DNA of 64,000 nt, from positions 14,701,116 to 14,765,115 of the forward strand of contig JBBMNZ010000021.1 of assembly GCA_037954325.1 (NCBI GenBank), written 5' to 3'. This DNA is from Fistularia commersonii. Taxonomy: Eukaryota; Chordata; Actinopteri; Syngnathiformes; Fistulariidae. Shown here one piece after another: positions 11,640 through 23,190 of this stretch (its first letter is position 1; each line of letters starts with the position of its first letter). The position numbers and the translations under genes are program-made. The notes beneath the pieces were generated by a model. It saw nothing but the letters and a program-made list of their open reading frames with translations. It was not told the DNA's origin and did not search any database.

Positions 11640-12425
11640 TTTCCAAGCGTCACCCAATTAGTTAGCAGAGGTTGTCGGTTCAATTCCTCGCCCTTGAGCG
11701 AGACGGCGGCAGACTGGGAGGGCCATTTGAAGGACGGCGGCGAGGAAAAAGCGGCGAGGAAAAAGCGAAAAAGCTCAAAGGCGTTCCTCTTTTCTCTCCA
11801 CCTCATTTATCAGCCTTTTCCCGCCGCCTACATCTGGACTCGCTCCGTCCTCCATCTTCTTCCACGCCGGCAGATTCCTCACATCTCTCGTCCCTTCCTC
11901 GCCGTCCTTCTCGTCCCGTCTTTCCAAATTTGTAGCGGGAGGCGAGGGGGGTGGAGCTTGACGGCGGATGTGTGGCGGCGCGGCGTGCATCGCGCCACGC
12001 CACCCGAGGGGGATGGCGCCGGGTGTGAAACACAGACGCCGGCGTGGCGTGCCAAGGAGATGACACCCGCCGCCGAGCCAATGGCCGCGGAGGAACACCA
12101 TCGTACGTCCTCCAAACACCTGATCCCGGACGATCCGGGCGAATGGATCGAAGGATGAATCGAATTGCGTGATGTGTGAATGTTGTATCTGACATGGGAA
12201 CGAGAGGATGAACGACATGTAGGAGGTTCTTTGGAGACCAAGATTGTCCAGACGTGAGCGAATGGTTGAACGTTTCCATTTGATGCGCGAATAAAAGGGT
12301 GGATTTTGGATTTCTTTATGTATCTTCTATGTGACGTTCCTGCAGGAGCTTCATTGGAGACCTCAGTTGTTCAGGTGTGTGAATGAGAGGGTGAATGTTT
12401 GATTGTGAATCTGGGTGAATCTGAT
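11640..12425 (+). repeat. tRNA-like head, GC-rich middle and VNTR-type tail
   Basis: 11675-11700 contains GGTTCAATTCCTCGCCC, a B-box-like motif seen in fish tRNA-related repeats. 11700-12150 is GC-rich and gives long open frames on both strands without recognisable domains. 12170-12410 carries plus-strand VNTR blocks such as GATGTGTGAATG and GTGTGAATGAGAGGGTGAATG, the reverse complement of the ATTC arrays elsewhere. I read it as one degenerate dispersed repeat with unrelated sequence in the middle. Confidence 0.4.
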
Positions 12426-12492
12426 ATACCGTTTCTTTTTTTTTTTTTTTGGATTATAAGTCGCAGTTTTTTTCATAGTTTGGCTGCAACTC

Positions 12493-13303
12493 ACAGGACT
12501 GTCTCAGAAAATTAGAATATTGTGATAAAGTTCTTTATCTTCGGTCAAAATGTCATACATTCTGGATTCATTACAAATCAACTGAAATATTGCAAGCCTG
12601 TTATTATTTTAATATTGCTGATTATGGCTTACATCCTAAGAAAACTTAAAAAATCCTATCTCAAAATATTAGAATATCATGAAAAAGTTATTTTTGTTTT
12701 TTAATTGCATTAGATGAGATGAGATGAGATGAGATGAGAACAACTTTATTAATCCTGAAGGAAATTGTTGTGCCAGAATTTCAAGTAAAAAAACATAACA
12801 GTAATAGATAATAGTAGAAAGGAGGAAGAATAAGAAATATAATGAAATATGAATTGTCTTAACTAATATAATGAAATATGAATTGTCTTAACTAAATTAC
12901 TAAATTACATCTTAATTACAGATGATAAAGAACTTTATCACAAAATTCTAATATTCTGAGACAGTCCTGTAATGTTATTCTGGCTATTAAGTCAATCTTT
13001 TTACTTTTGCCGTTTTTTTTTTCATTTTTTTTGCTATCGTTCTCGTGGTTTTTATAGAAATAAAAAAAAAAAGAAAAGATCGTTTTAACAATGTAACTAG
13101 ATGTTTTTTCATCAAAAAATGTTTTCAAATTTTGAAGCAAAAAATTAATTGCTAAGATGCTTTTTAATTTTTTCTTTGCATATATTTTTTTAAACCCACT
13201 GCATAAAACCCCCAGATCCATGTGAGGAAAAACTCTTTTTTAATTGCATTACAGAAGATAAAGAACTTTATCACAAAATTCTAATTTTCTGAGACAGTCC
13301 TGT
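12493..13303 (+). mobile_element. Short TIR element, family C, with two right ends
   Basis: It begins ACAGGACTGTCTCAGAAAA at 12493, a very common fish MITE terminus. The matching inverted end (CTGAGACAGTCCTGT) occurs twice, ending at 12970 and at 13303, each preceded by GATAAAGAACTTTATCAC. One left end with two right ends implies an internal duplication or a partial second copy. It sits 64 bp inside the left end of the pogo-like element. Confidence 0.75.
12718..12800 (-). repeat. LINE 3' tail with GAGAT repeat
   Basis: Read on the minus strand, it ends AAGGATTAATAAAGTT-like followed by TCATC repeats, the form of a fish non-LTR retroelement tail (CAATTTCC, then an ATTAATAAAG motif, then a short tandem tail). 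The plus strand shows TGAGA repeats from 12716 and ACTTTATTAATCCTGAAGG. Confidence 0.45.
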
Positions 13304-13396
13304 ATGCTCTGGAGCGACTTACATGTGAAATTATTGTGCTTATTATTGTGCGTCTGTCTGTGTCTGCATGTGTGTCGTTAATATAACAACAATCGT

Positions 13397-13421
13397 CACA
13401 CACACACACACACACACACAC
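13397..13421. repeat. (CA)n microsatellite
   Basis: About twelve CA dinucleotides. Confidence 0.95.
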
Positions 13422-13576
13422 AGAATCGCCAACCAATCAAAATTCAGCGGGGGCGGGTCATGGCAGAAGTGTGTTGTGAAAAAAAGATGCTACCTGCTAC
13501 TTCTGTACCTAGAAAAAAACGATCATGTCAACATTTGCGGTAACTTATTAAAACAACTGAGAAGGGCTGAACAAAA

Positions 13577-13651
13577 ATGACACCGAAAAGAAAATCATAT
13601 TCTGCAGGTTACAAACCAGTAGTAGTGAAATATTTGAAATATTTTGTTTAA
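13577..13651 (+). pseudogene. Pogo-like transposase, N-terminal fragment
   Basis: The frame begins MTPKRKSYSAGYKPVVVKYL and stops after 24 codons. The pattern PKRKSYSAGYK followed by a hydrophobic helix is the start of the DNA-binding region of pogo/Tigger-type transposases as I know them. The remaining helix-turn-helix and the catalytic core are missing or unrecognisable. The start codon is the first ATG of this frame. It lies inside the element bounded by 12429 and 15181, in the same orientation as the C-terminal piece at 14568. Confidence 0.6.
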
Positions 13652-14110
13652 AATATCATATCAGCATTCTTTACATATACAAACTGTAGCATAGAAAAAA
13701 GCACAATTAAAAAATATTATCGCTTACCTTTACTTATAAATGAAGTCCATGCGCCGTTGAGCGGCGCTGAGCGGTTTTCCTTTAGCTTAGCATCGTGGAT
13801 GCTGATGATGAGTCTTTGCTGTTCATTCAAAGCTAAATCTATCTTGGACATCCCGAATGTTTTTAGCGCGATTTGACTTTGACTTCGAGTGGCCGACGGC
13901 TCATGTTTGATTGTCAGAAGTTGAGAAAAGAATGCAGGAAAAGCAGAAAAGGCGCTTTCTTACCGGACATCCACACAGCATTTTTTGTGAGTACCGCCCC
14001 GTTTGAAAAAATAACTGGATGGCTGCACTTGACTTGCTAACTGTTTACATTAGCTTGCTATTGCAAATTCTATTATTCTTTAGCCGTGTAGTAAAAAGGC
14101 TCCCTGGGAT

Positions 14111-14568
14111 CAGTGGCGCCCCCTACCATGAGGCACCGTCACTACGTGCCTCACCTGGTGTGTCTTCACTGCCGCTTTACGATCGCTCGGCACCGAAGAC
14201 ACGTTACAGTTGTTGACGAAAAAAATTATATTCATCAGCTAAAGTACGGAAATTTAGTTTGTATATTAGTGCTTAAAGTGTTTGAAAATTTTAATAGTGA
14301 CATCCACAGAGACAGTAATACGGTCTCAGCCGCATAGCATAGCAGCGCAGTTAGCAGAATCATTGCGCAATCCGCTGCCTGCCGTGTCACCGCACGTCTC
14401 TTCTTCGGATTTAAACGCTAAATGTGATTTTTTTTCAGCGATTTTGAAAAAAAAAAAAAAACGACTGAAAATGGTGAAGTTAGGTGGAAAATAACTTTAT
14501 AGTACAAATCACCAAATAAATACAACCATTCAATTAATTTTTTCCTTTTACATGACTGCACGTCACTG
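14111..14568 (+). mobile_element. Short TIR element, family B (5'-truncated)
   Basis: It contains the family hallmark GCGCCCCCTACCATGAGG (14115) and ends with CTGCACGTCACTG at 14568, the family B right end. The left terminus is not recognisable. It interrupts the pogo-like transposase gene; the transposase frame resumes immediately at its right edge. Confidence 0.6.
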
Positions 14569-14687
14569 ACTCTGATGTAAGCGACGCACCGGTAGATGAG
14601 GAAGTGGCGCGTTGTCCACCTTGGTTGTTGGCGGAGATGTTCAGAAGTGACTTTGAAGAAGAAGATTTTGTTGGATTTAGTGATTAA
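14568..14687 (+). pseudogene. Pogo-like transposase, acidic C-terminal fragment
   Basis: An open frame of 39 codons ending in TAA reads DSDVSDAPVDEEVARC and then PPWLLAEMFRSDFEEEDFVG. It is strongly acidic, begins exactly where the family B insertion ends and stops cleanly. Position and orientation within the element fit the C-terminus of the same transposase whose N-terminus starts at 13577. The function of this tail is unknown to me. The gene is broken by insertion and loss of the core. Confidence 0.5.
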
Positions 14688-15185
14688 GAGTGACACCGAT
14701 TGTTTGGTTGTAGCATGTGCTATATGCTAGTTATTTCAATGACTCTTACCGTAATATGTTACGCTAACTTAGCATACCAGACACTCTCAGTTCATTGTTA
14801 ATGTGTCATATAGGCTATACTTATTCAGTCTGTTGTTCTGTATTCTATTTTCATTTTAAATTGTTTTTAAATCACCTGTCAAGATGAAATGTTGATTCTT
14901 GGTGTTGGATTTTATCAAATAAATCCCCCCCCCCCCAAAAAAATGCGACTTATACCCCAGTGCGACTTATGTATCGTCACCCTCTTAAAATAATCGCCCG
15001 AGTCATTTTTTTCAGATTTAGAGATGATTTAGGCAAAAAAAAAAAAAAAAAAAAAAGAAGTAAAAAAAAAAAAAATGACTTAGGCGATTGTTTTAAGAGG
15101 CTGACAATATGTTTTTTTTTTAATGCATTTTTGTCTGGCGAGATTTGTACCACAGAGCGACGTATAATCCAAAAATAACGGTATT

Positions 15186-15425
15186 TCTATCTGATGTGTG
15201 AAAGGATGAATGGTTGCACGTCTCTACATGAAGGTTCCTCCAGGACAAAAAGCATGCAGGAGCTTCATTGAAGACCTCAACAAACGTCTGGTTGAACATC
15301 TCCAGAACACGTATGAAAAAACGGGTGAATTTTGCACGCTTCCATATGACGTGTGAATGGTTGCACGTCTCTATACGAAGGTTAGGGAAACCTAACCTGT
15401 CCAGATGTGTGAATAAAATGTTGTT
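15186..15425 (+). repeat. VNTR-family units, plus orientation
   Basis: Repeated blocks CTGATGTGTGAA, GAATGGTTGCACGTCTCTA (15209 and 15356) and AGCATGCAGGAGCTTCATTG. These are the reverse complement type of the ATTC arrays at 7.5 and 43 kb. Confidence 0.6.
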
Positions 15426-16140
15426 TTGTTTCAAAGCGTGCAGATAGCGACTGATTCCACATCAGCAGGATTTATTATTGTCTGCAACGAAGGAAGTCCC
15501 AACTTTCTGAAAGAGAAGTTGTGCTTTTGTGGGTCTTTCCTTCAAACCTCCTCCTCCCGCAGCGCCGCTCCCTCTGTGTTCGCCGTCGAATTTCGGATTT
15601 GTTTTATTCCAGACGAGCTTTGCTTCTATATCGAGCTCCCTTGTAGGAGGAACATAAACAGGAACGTCGCGCCCAACATTCCAGGAAGGAAGAAAGAAAA
15701 CGAAGGAGACAAAAAAAAAAAAAAAAAAAAAGTTCCTCCGATTAGCGGTCGTGCGATCGCAACTTCTCCGTCGCCAGCGAGAGGAGGCGTTACATCCTGG
15801 TGTCGTAGTTCAAGTTTGTGTCACAACGGGGGAGGAAATGAGGAGAGAACTTGAGGAGAGACGCCAGAAAGCGAATAATGGGTGTGAAAGGAGGAGTGAG
15901 AAGAACGGGAGGCTCCAGGCGCAAACCAGACGGCTTATTACACAGTAATACACTGTAATAGGAGAATAGGAACTCAATTATGATGGTTAACCTCTTGTGA
16001 AACGTGTTAATTGTGTGACGGGAGCTTTTTCATTAACCTGCGGAAATATCCGGGCATGAACGTGAATGACGGCGCTTCTAAGGTCAGGAAAAGAGGCGTC
16101 ATCAGACGGGAATTTATCAAATCTGACATTTTAGACAGTT
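15426..16140. other. No recognised feature
   Basis: Mixed sequence with an A-run at 15711-15731. The open frame of 142 codons at 15426-15854 includes a poly-lysine run from the A-run and has no recognisable domain, so I do not call a gene. Confidence 0.45.
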
Positions 16141-16149
16141 TTCTGTCTC

Positions 16150-17398
16150 CAGGTCGGGGGGTCGGGAACCTTTTTGACCTGCAGAGCCATAAAAGCTAAA
16201 TATTTCTAAATGTATTTCATTGAGAGCCATATTTTATTTTTAAGGTATAATCAATTAAATGTTGGTGTCGCATGGATTTGTTCGAATCGCCGCTTTATAT
16301 TTGACCGTTTCACCGATGCAATTTTTATCATTGCATATTAGACGTACCGCAGATCCAGATGTGAATTCCTGTGTTTCCTTACGAGGGATAAACTAGTTGG
16401 CTATCTTATAAAATTGATTTCTGTTTTCTGTAAAATGACACTGTAATATGAAGAAATATCAAAAGTATTTTAAGGATAAATGATTTTGATTTTCAATGGG
16501 ACTCGTGAATGAGTGACTGAATGGTTTGGTGTGTCTGGCTCATGCATGAATGAGAGGATGAATGGTCTCATGTCTATGTGATGTGTGTGTTTAAAGTTGA
16601 AATAAACGGAAAAAAAAAAATAAAATAAATTGCAATGTTCATGTTTTTCATTTTACATGATACCGAGTTGGCCCACGCAAAAAATTAAATAAGAAATGTG
16701 CCTCGCCAGCCATTTTTTTTTTTTATAATATCATTTTTATATAATTTTTTAAATTATAATGTTATTACAATGGTATCATTTTTATTGTATTAGTATGAGT
16801 ATTTATCTTATAGTATTTTTTTATTGTCAGTATTTTTTTCAATCAGCATTGAATTTAGAAACCCCTTATTTTATCCTTTTGTTTAATTTTGTTTGTATCA
16901 TGACATACAAAATAATATTGGTACATTTATATGATAATTAATAATTTTAGAGTTGAAATAAAATGCCAAAAAAGTGAATATTTAAAGTGCAAAATTTAAT
17001 TTAAATGTAATTTTAAAATAACATTTAAATTAAATTTCATTTTGTTCAATTTATATGATACCTAGTTGGCCCGCGCAAAAAAATTATATAAGAAATGTGT
17101 CTCGCCAGCCAAAATATTTTTTTATTATATAATTATTACATATATTTTTTTAGATTATAATATTATATTTTATTAGGATAGTATTTTATAGTATTTTTAT
17201 ATTGTTAGTATTTTCAATCCGTATTTAATTTAGAAACCCCTTATTTTTTCCTTTTGTTTAATTTTGTATGGATGATCACATACAAAATAATGTCGATACA
17301 TTTATATGATCATTAATGATTTTAAAGCTGAAATAAAAAAAAATATATATAATATTTAAAATATAATTTTCATTTTGTTCAACGTGAATGAATGTCTG
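16150..17398. repeat. AT-rich repeat block 1 (about 400-bp units)
   Basis: It opens with GGTCGGGAACCTTTTTGACC and GAGAGCCAT, a common fish repeat start, then at least two units anchored by TTGGCCCACGCAAAAAA (16669) and TTGGCCCGCGCAAAAAA (17066). Each unit continues with CAGCCA, AT-rich runs, AGAAACCCCTTATTTT and TGACATACAAAATAAT. Plus-strand VNTR blocks at 16500-16580 are included. Confidence 0.7.
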
Positions 17399-17428
17399 TA
17401 TACATGTGAATGTTGCATGTCTTTAGAT

Positions 17429-18632
17429 CAGTCTTGGGCATTTTATGGCCCGTTTACGTTTTTATCTGTCCTGCCAAACTATTTTCTTTGATTATTTTAA
17501 TATGATAGGTTTTTACAGTATTATTAGACTTTTATTTATTATAATAATTCAATTATATAATTATATATTATTAGCATTATAAGCTATTTTATAGTATTTT
17601 TATATTATATAAGTATTTTCCATCAATATTGAATTTAGAAACTCCTGATTTTTTCCTTTTGCTCAGTTTTATTTGGATGATGACATACAAACTAATATTG
17701 GTACATTTCTATGATCGTTAATGATATTAAAGTTGAAATAAAATGCCAAAAATCTAAATATTTAAATTGCAAAATTAAATTCAAATATATTTTTAAATAA
17801 TTTTTTAAAAACAATTTTAAATCTAAATTAATTTCATTATTTTCAATTGACATGACCTACCTCGCCTTACCTACTTGGCTTGCACAAAAAAACCAAATAA
17901 CATTTTTCTCAACAGCCATTTTTAATACTATTATAATGGTATTATTTTCAATAAAAATTATTTTTTAAGCATTTATTTTTTATAGTATTTTTTTGTTCAT
18001 ATTGTTAGTATTTTTAATAAGTATTGAATTCAGAAACCCCTTATTTTTTCCTTTTGTTTTATTTTGTATGGATGATGACATACAAAATAGTATTGATATG
18101 ATCATTAATGAGATTAAAATTGATATAAAATGCCAAAAATGTAAATATTTAAATTGCAAAATCTAATTTAAATGTAATTTTACTGGCAATTTAATATTAA
18201 TTTAAAAAAAAATCCATTTTGTTAATTTTACATGATGTCGAGATGGCCCGCGCAAAAAAATTAAATAAGAAATATGTCTTGCCAGCCAAAATATTTTTTA
18301 TAACAACATTATAATATTATTATTTTTTTATTATAATATTACTATAAAGGTATTATTTTGTTTTATTAGTATAAGTATTTATTTCATAGTAATTTCATAT
18401 TGTTAGTATTTTTAATGAGTATTGAATTTAGAAACCCCTTATTTTTTCCTTTGGTTTCATTTTGTCTGGATGATGACATACAAAATAATGTTGATACATT
18501 TATATGATCATTAATGATTTTAATGTTGAAATAAAAAAAAAGAATTTAATTTTCATTTTGTTCATTTTCATGATACCTAGTTGGCCCGTACATAAAAATT
18601 AAATTTGTCTCACTCGCCAAAATAATTGCTCT
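17429..18632. repeat. AT-rich repeat block 2
   Basis: It starts at the hAT-like end CAGTCTTGGGCATTTTATGG and holds three units of about 340-400 bp (anchors near 17872, 18243 and 18580; AGAAACCCCTTATTTTTTCC near 18032 and 18431). It ends at CAAAATAATTGC, followed by VNTR sequence (GATGCATGAGTGACAC). Confidence 0.65.
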
Positions 18633-18711
18633 TAACGATGCATGAGTGACACTGGATGTTTGCACGTAACTATATAACATGGGAATGAGAGGATGAATAG
18701 TTGTATATTTC
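18633..18711 (+). repeat. VNTR-family spacer inside the AT-rich array
   Basis: GCATGAGTGACACTGG, then ATGGGAATGAGAGGATGAAT. The same sequence type also flanks the whole array on both sides (17390-17428 and 21299-21500). Confidence 0.6.
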
Positions 18712-21298
18712 TATTTTATTTTCTTTGATTATTTTAATATGATTAGTTTTTTTCACAGTATTATTAGAATATTATGTATTATAATAATTTGATTATATAT
18801 TTATAATGTTATTGTTTTCATTTTATTAGTATTGTTAGCTATTTTATAGTATTTTTATATTAGTATTTTCAATCAATAGTGAATTAAGAACCCCCAAATC
18901 TTTTCCTTTTGTTTAATTTTGTTTGGATGATAGCATACAAAATAATATTGGTACATTTATATGCTCATTAATGGTTTTAAAGTTTAAATAAAATACCAAA
19001 AATGTAAATATTTAAATTGCTAAATTTAATCTAAAATTTTCAAAAATTTTAAAATTAATTATAAATTAATTTGAATTAATTTTCATTTTGTTCAATTGAC
19101 ATGATAGCTAATTGGTCCGTGCAAAAAATTAGTTAAGAAAGGTGTCTCGCAAGCCAAAATATTTTCTTAAAATAACATTATAACATTATTTTTTTTGATT
19201 GTTATATTATAATCATGGTATTATTTTTATCTCATAAGTTTAAATATTTAATTTATAGTGTTTCTATATTGTTAGTATTTTCAATCAGTATTGTATTTAG
19301 AAATCCCTTATTTTTTCCTTTGATTTAGTTTTGTTTGGATGATGACATACAAAATAACATTTGTACATTTATATGATCATTAATGATTTTAAAATTGAAA
19401 TAAAATGCCAAAAATGTAAATATTTAAATATCAAAATTTAATTTTAAATGTAATTTCAATATTCTTTTAAATTAATATAAATAAAATTTTATTTTGTTCA
19501 ATTTACATGATACCTGTTGGCCCGCACAAAAAAATAAAATAAAAAAAATTCTGGCCAGCTAAAATATTTTTTTCTACAATATTATAATATTATTATTTTT
19601 TTTATTATAGGATAATTATAATGGTATTATATTTATTTCATTAGTATAAGTATTTATTTTACAGTATTTTTATATTGTTTGTATTTTCAACCAGTATTGA
19701 ATTTAGAAGACCCTCATTTTTTCCCCTGGTTTAATTTTGTACTGATGATGACAAACAAAATAATGTTGATACATTTATATGATCATTCATGATTTTAAAG
19801 TTGAAAGAAAATGCCAAAAAGGGAAATATTTAAATTGCAAAATTTAATTCAAATGTAATTTTAAATTTAATTTAAAATTGATTTTAATTCAATTTCATTT
19901 TACTCAATTTACATGATACCTAAAAACAAATAAGAAATGTGTAACATCAGTCAAAGTAAATATTTTTAAAATAACATTATTTTTATTATTATAATATTAT
20001 TATCATGGTATTATATTTATTTCATTATTATACGTATTTATTTGATAGTATATTTATGTTTGTAGTATTTTCAACCAGTATTGAATATAGAAGACCCTCT
20101 TTTTTTCCGTTATCTAAATGTAATTTTAATTTTAAATTAAAATTAATTAAAATTAAATTTCATTTTACTCAATTTACATGATACCTAGTTGGTCCGCGCG
20201 CAAAAATTAAAGAAAAATGTGTCTTGCCGGCCAAATTTTTTTTTTGTTATGATAATATTATAATATTATCTTTTTTTACTATAATATTATTATCATGGAA
20301 TCATATTTATTTTATTAGTATAAGTATTTATTTTATAGTATCTTTATATTGTTAGTATTTTCAACTAGTATTGAATTTAGAAACCCTCATTTTTTCCTTT
20401 CATTTAATTTTGTACGGATGACATACAAAATGATGGTGATACTTTTATATGATTATTAATGATTTTAAAGTTGAAAGAAAATGCCAAAAATGTAAATATT
20501 TATATTGCAAAATGTAATTAAAAATGTAATTTAAATTTAAATTTAAAATTAATTTAAATTAAATTTCATTTTGCTCAATTTACATGATACCTAGTTGGCA
20601 CATGCACAAAAATCAAATAAGAAATGTGTAACACCAGTCAAAGTGAATATTTTTTTAATAACATTATAACATTATTTTTTTTTAATTATAATATTAGTAT
20701 CATGGTATTGTATTTATTTCATTAGTATAAGTATTTATTTTATAGTATTTTTATATTGTTAGTATTTTTAATTAGTATTGAATTTAGAAACCCCTCATTT
20801 TTGAAAGATTTTTGAAAGACATTTTGAAAGAAAATACCAAAAATATAAGTATCTAAATTGCAAAATTTGATTAAAAATGTTATTTTAATTTTAATTTAAA
20901 ATAAATTAAAATTGAATTTCATTTTGCTCAATTTACATGATACCTAGTGGCCTGCGCATAAAAATTAAATAAGTAGTGTGTCTCGCCAGCCAATTTTTTT
21001 TGTTATGATAATATTATAATATTATTCTTTTTATTATAATATCATTATCATGGTATCATATTTATTTTATCAGTATAAGTATTTATTTTATTGGATTTTT
21101 ATACTTGTAGTATTTCCAACCAGTATTGAAAATAGAAGACCCTCATTTTTTCCTTAATTTAAATGTAATTTTAATTTAAATTTAAAATTAATTTAAATTA
21201 AATTTCATTTTGTTCAACTTACATGATACTTTATTGGCCCGCATGCAAAAATTAAATAAGAAATTTGTCTCACCAGCTAAAATAATTGCCCAGCCCTG
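18712..21298. repeat. AT-rich repeat block 3 with hAT-like right end
   Basis: About seven further units, spaced 270-530 bp, anchored near 19109, 19517, 20191, 20597, 20947 and 21235. The block starts with TTTTCTTTGATTATTTTAAT, as does 17482, so blocks 2 and 3 share a left boundary. The right edge, AATTGCCCAGCCCTG ending at 21298, is an inverted match to the 17429 end (CAGGGCTGGGCA against CAGTCTTGGGCA). Flanking octamers CTTTAGAT (17421) and CTCTAGAT (21299) agree at 7 of 8 positions. Confidence 0.65.
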
Positions 21299-21500
21299 CT
21301 CTAGATGACGCATTAGTGAGAAGGTGGATAGTTGCACATTATTATATAACATGTGAATGATTGTCTCTGTATGACGTTTGAATGAGAGGGTGAATCTTTG
21401 CACGTCTGTAAATTGCACATCATCAATACCTTTTTTTTTTTGGTCTAAATGAGATGCGACCGGTGAATGTTTTATGTCTCTGTTTGATACGTGAACAAAG
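21299..21500 (+). repeat. VNTR-family units
   Basis: Blocks such as ATAACATGTGAATGATTG, TGAATGAGAGGGTGAATC and CGGTGAATGTTTTATGTCTC belong to the window-wide VNTR family in plus orientation. Confidence 0.65.
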
Positions 21501-21529
21501 GGGTGAACGATGAGATAAACGGGTCCAGC

Positions 21530-22240
21530 CTTTCACCTTGAGAGTTACCGCTGAACGTTTCCACCTCCAGAGCTTTGCTCGCCGTTTCGACGGGGACTCT
21601 CGACACTGCGGATACAAACGTCGGCGAAGGCCTTTGCGCTCGGGGATGCGGTATTCCAGGGTCCGAAAGCGTCCGCCGCCCCCCTCCAGAAAGAAATCCA
21701 TAAGTGTGCGGCGGCGCCACACTGGAAAGATTGCGGCGTGCACCCCCAAGTGCGTCGCCGTGCACGCCGGGGTCCCCCCCCCCCTCCGACCCCCTCGATC
21801 CCGGCGGAAACACCCGCGGATCAGCGGCCGGGCCGCTCGCCACCCCGCGGCCCGGGGCCGGCGTGACGACCCCGCTCTGACAGAGTGTCAATACAAAGCA
21901 ATTTACAAGCGCATGAAAAATCGACCCCAGATAACAGGCAATTTCTCTGCTCCGCCGCCCCGGGAGGCGTGACCTGCTTCGTCAAAAGGTGGGGCGACGA
22001 AGAGGAGAAGAGGGGTGATCATGGTCCGGTGGATGTGATTACAGCCCGCTGTGCTCTGAAGGGGGGACGTCAGCGGGAGGGAGGCGACGGTAATAGGCCG
22101 GGATATAATAGTGATGTGAGGAGCAGAGAGGTGACCGCCGTGAGCCTGATGGCTGAATTTCACCGGGAGGAAATACGACAAAAAAAAAAAAAAAAGAAAT
22201 CTTCATTTCGGTAAAGAGATAGATTGGAAGTGTGCGTTTG
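21530..22240. other. GC- and CpG-rich stretch
   Basis: It contrasts sharply with the AT-rich array to the left. CpGs are frequent between 21560 and 21900 (for example CCGCGGCCCGGGGCCGGCG). Open frames of 139-144 codons occur on both strands because stops are rare in GC-rich DNA; none carries a recognisable domain. It could be a CpG island, a decayed exon or simply GC-rich repeat. No promoter element is certain. Confidence 0.4.
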
Positions 22241-22322
22241 TTTGTAGGACCAAGCCGGGGGCGAGCGCAGGTCTGCTGAGCAACGATCAGGTATGAGGTC
22301 AGATGTACATTTATGAAGGACA

Positions 22323-22430
22323 CGGTGAGGTGCAGTCAGGGGAGGCAGGAGAGGCCGTGCCTCACTTGCCAATCTCGGAAAAGAAAATGAAAAGGTTTTA
22401 TTTATCACTGATTTGCACTATAAAGGTATT
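22323..22430 (-). mobile_element. Family B TIR element, end fragment
   Basis: GGTGAGGTGCAGTCAGGGG, then AGGCCGTGCCTCACTTGCC, equals the reverse complement of the right end of the 2365-2913 copy. The remainder is missing. Confidence 0.6.
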
Positions 22431-22690
22431 TTCATGTGAATGAGAGTGAATCTTTGTATGACTCTATAGGACATGTGAGTGATTAGCTCACCGACGGCGA
22501 TACTGTTCAGATTTGATGGGTCATGTTTCGAGCCTCTTGTAAATTTCCGTGAATGTTATTCCAGTGCTGAATGCAATGTTCTGCGATTGTTGTTGATTCG
22601 CGCAATCGCAGTTTGAAAGGACGCACTCGAACCGCTGTTAGCGTCCTGCTGAATGTTCCCTCATTCATTCGTTTATTTATTATCTATACA

Positions 22691-23190
22691 CAGTGATGTA
22701 CGGTCAAGGGAGGCAGGAAAGGTTGTGCCTCACTTGTCAAGTTCGGAAAGAAAAAAAAGTAAAATGAAAAAATAAAAAAATTAAATGGTTAAAGTTATCA
22801 GTGACTTGCACTATAACCGTATTTTTCATTGAACTTCCCCTTTTAAAGATTCACATTTACTGTTCAAATACTGAGAAGAGACTTTCAGTGAGGCAGCTGA
22901 CTGCTGAGCCTCAACGTAGATTGCACAGTGACGGCAGATGCCGGCATCCTCTGCACTAAAACCGTTTGACTGCCTCTATTAAAATGTTGAAACACTTTTG
23001 CTTCATGAACCACATTTCCAATGTCCAGAGTTTTTTGTCAACAACTGTATGTGTGTTACCAGTTTCTTGTGCAGCGAAGAGCAACGAAGTGAGGCACGCA
23101 GTTCTCCTGCCTCATGGTAGGGGGCGCTGGTGATACCAGGAATTCTTCTTGCGACTTTGGTGAATAAGCGACTCTGTAAGGTTCATACAA
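22691..23190 (-). mobile_element. Short TIR element, family B (inverted copy)
   Basis: It starts CAGTGATGTACGGTCAAGGG and runs through GTTGTGCCTCACTTGTCAAG to CATGGTAGGGGGCGCTGGTG and GAATAAGCGACTCTGTAAGG, the reverse complement of most of 2365-2913. The far terminus is lost. It is non-coding. Confidence 0.65.

Larger units (their letters stand above)
12429..15181 (+). mobile_element. Decayed pogo/Tigger-like DNA transposon with insertions
   Basis: A TA dinucleotide flanks each end (12427-12428 and 15182-15183). The left end is CCGTTTCTT...GGATTATAAGTCGC; the right end is GCGACGTATAATCC followed by AAAAATAACGG, so the ends are inverted repeats interrupted by a T-run. Transposase pieces are at 13577-13651 and 14568-14687. 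Insertions of two TIR elements break the body (12493-13303 and 14111-14568). The length of about 2.75 kb is inflated by these. Long A-runs at 15036-15075 are further decay. It is inactive. Confidence 0.65.

Noticed and set aside
11640..12279. Overlapping frames of 120-181 codons on both strands
   Set aside because: The DNA is GC-rich with few stops and the frames shadow one another. One end is a tRNA-like repeat and the other a VNTR.
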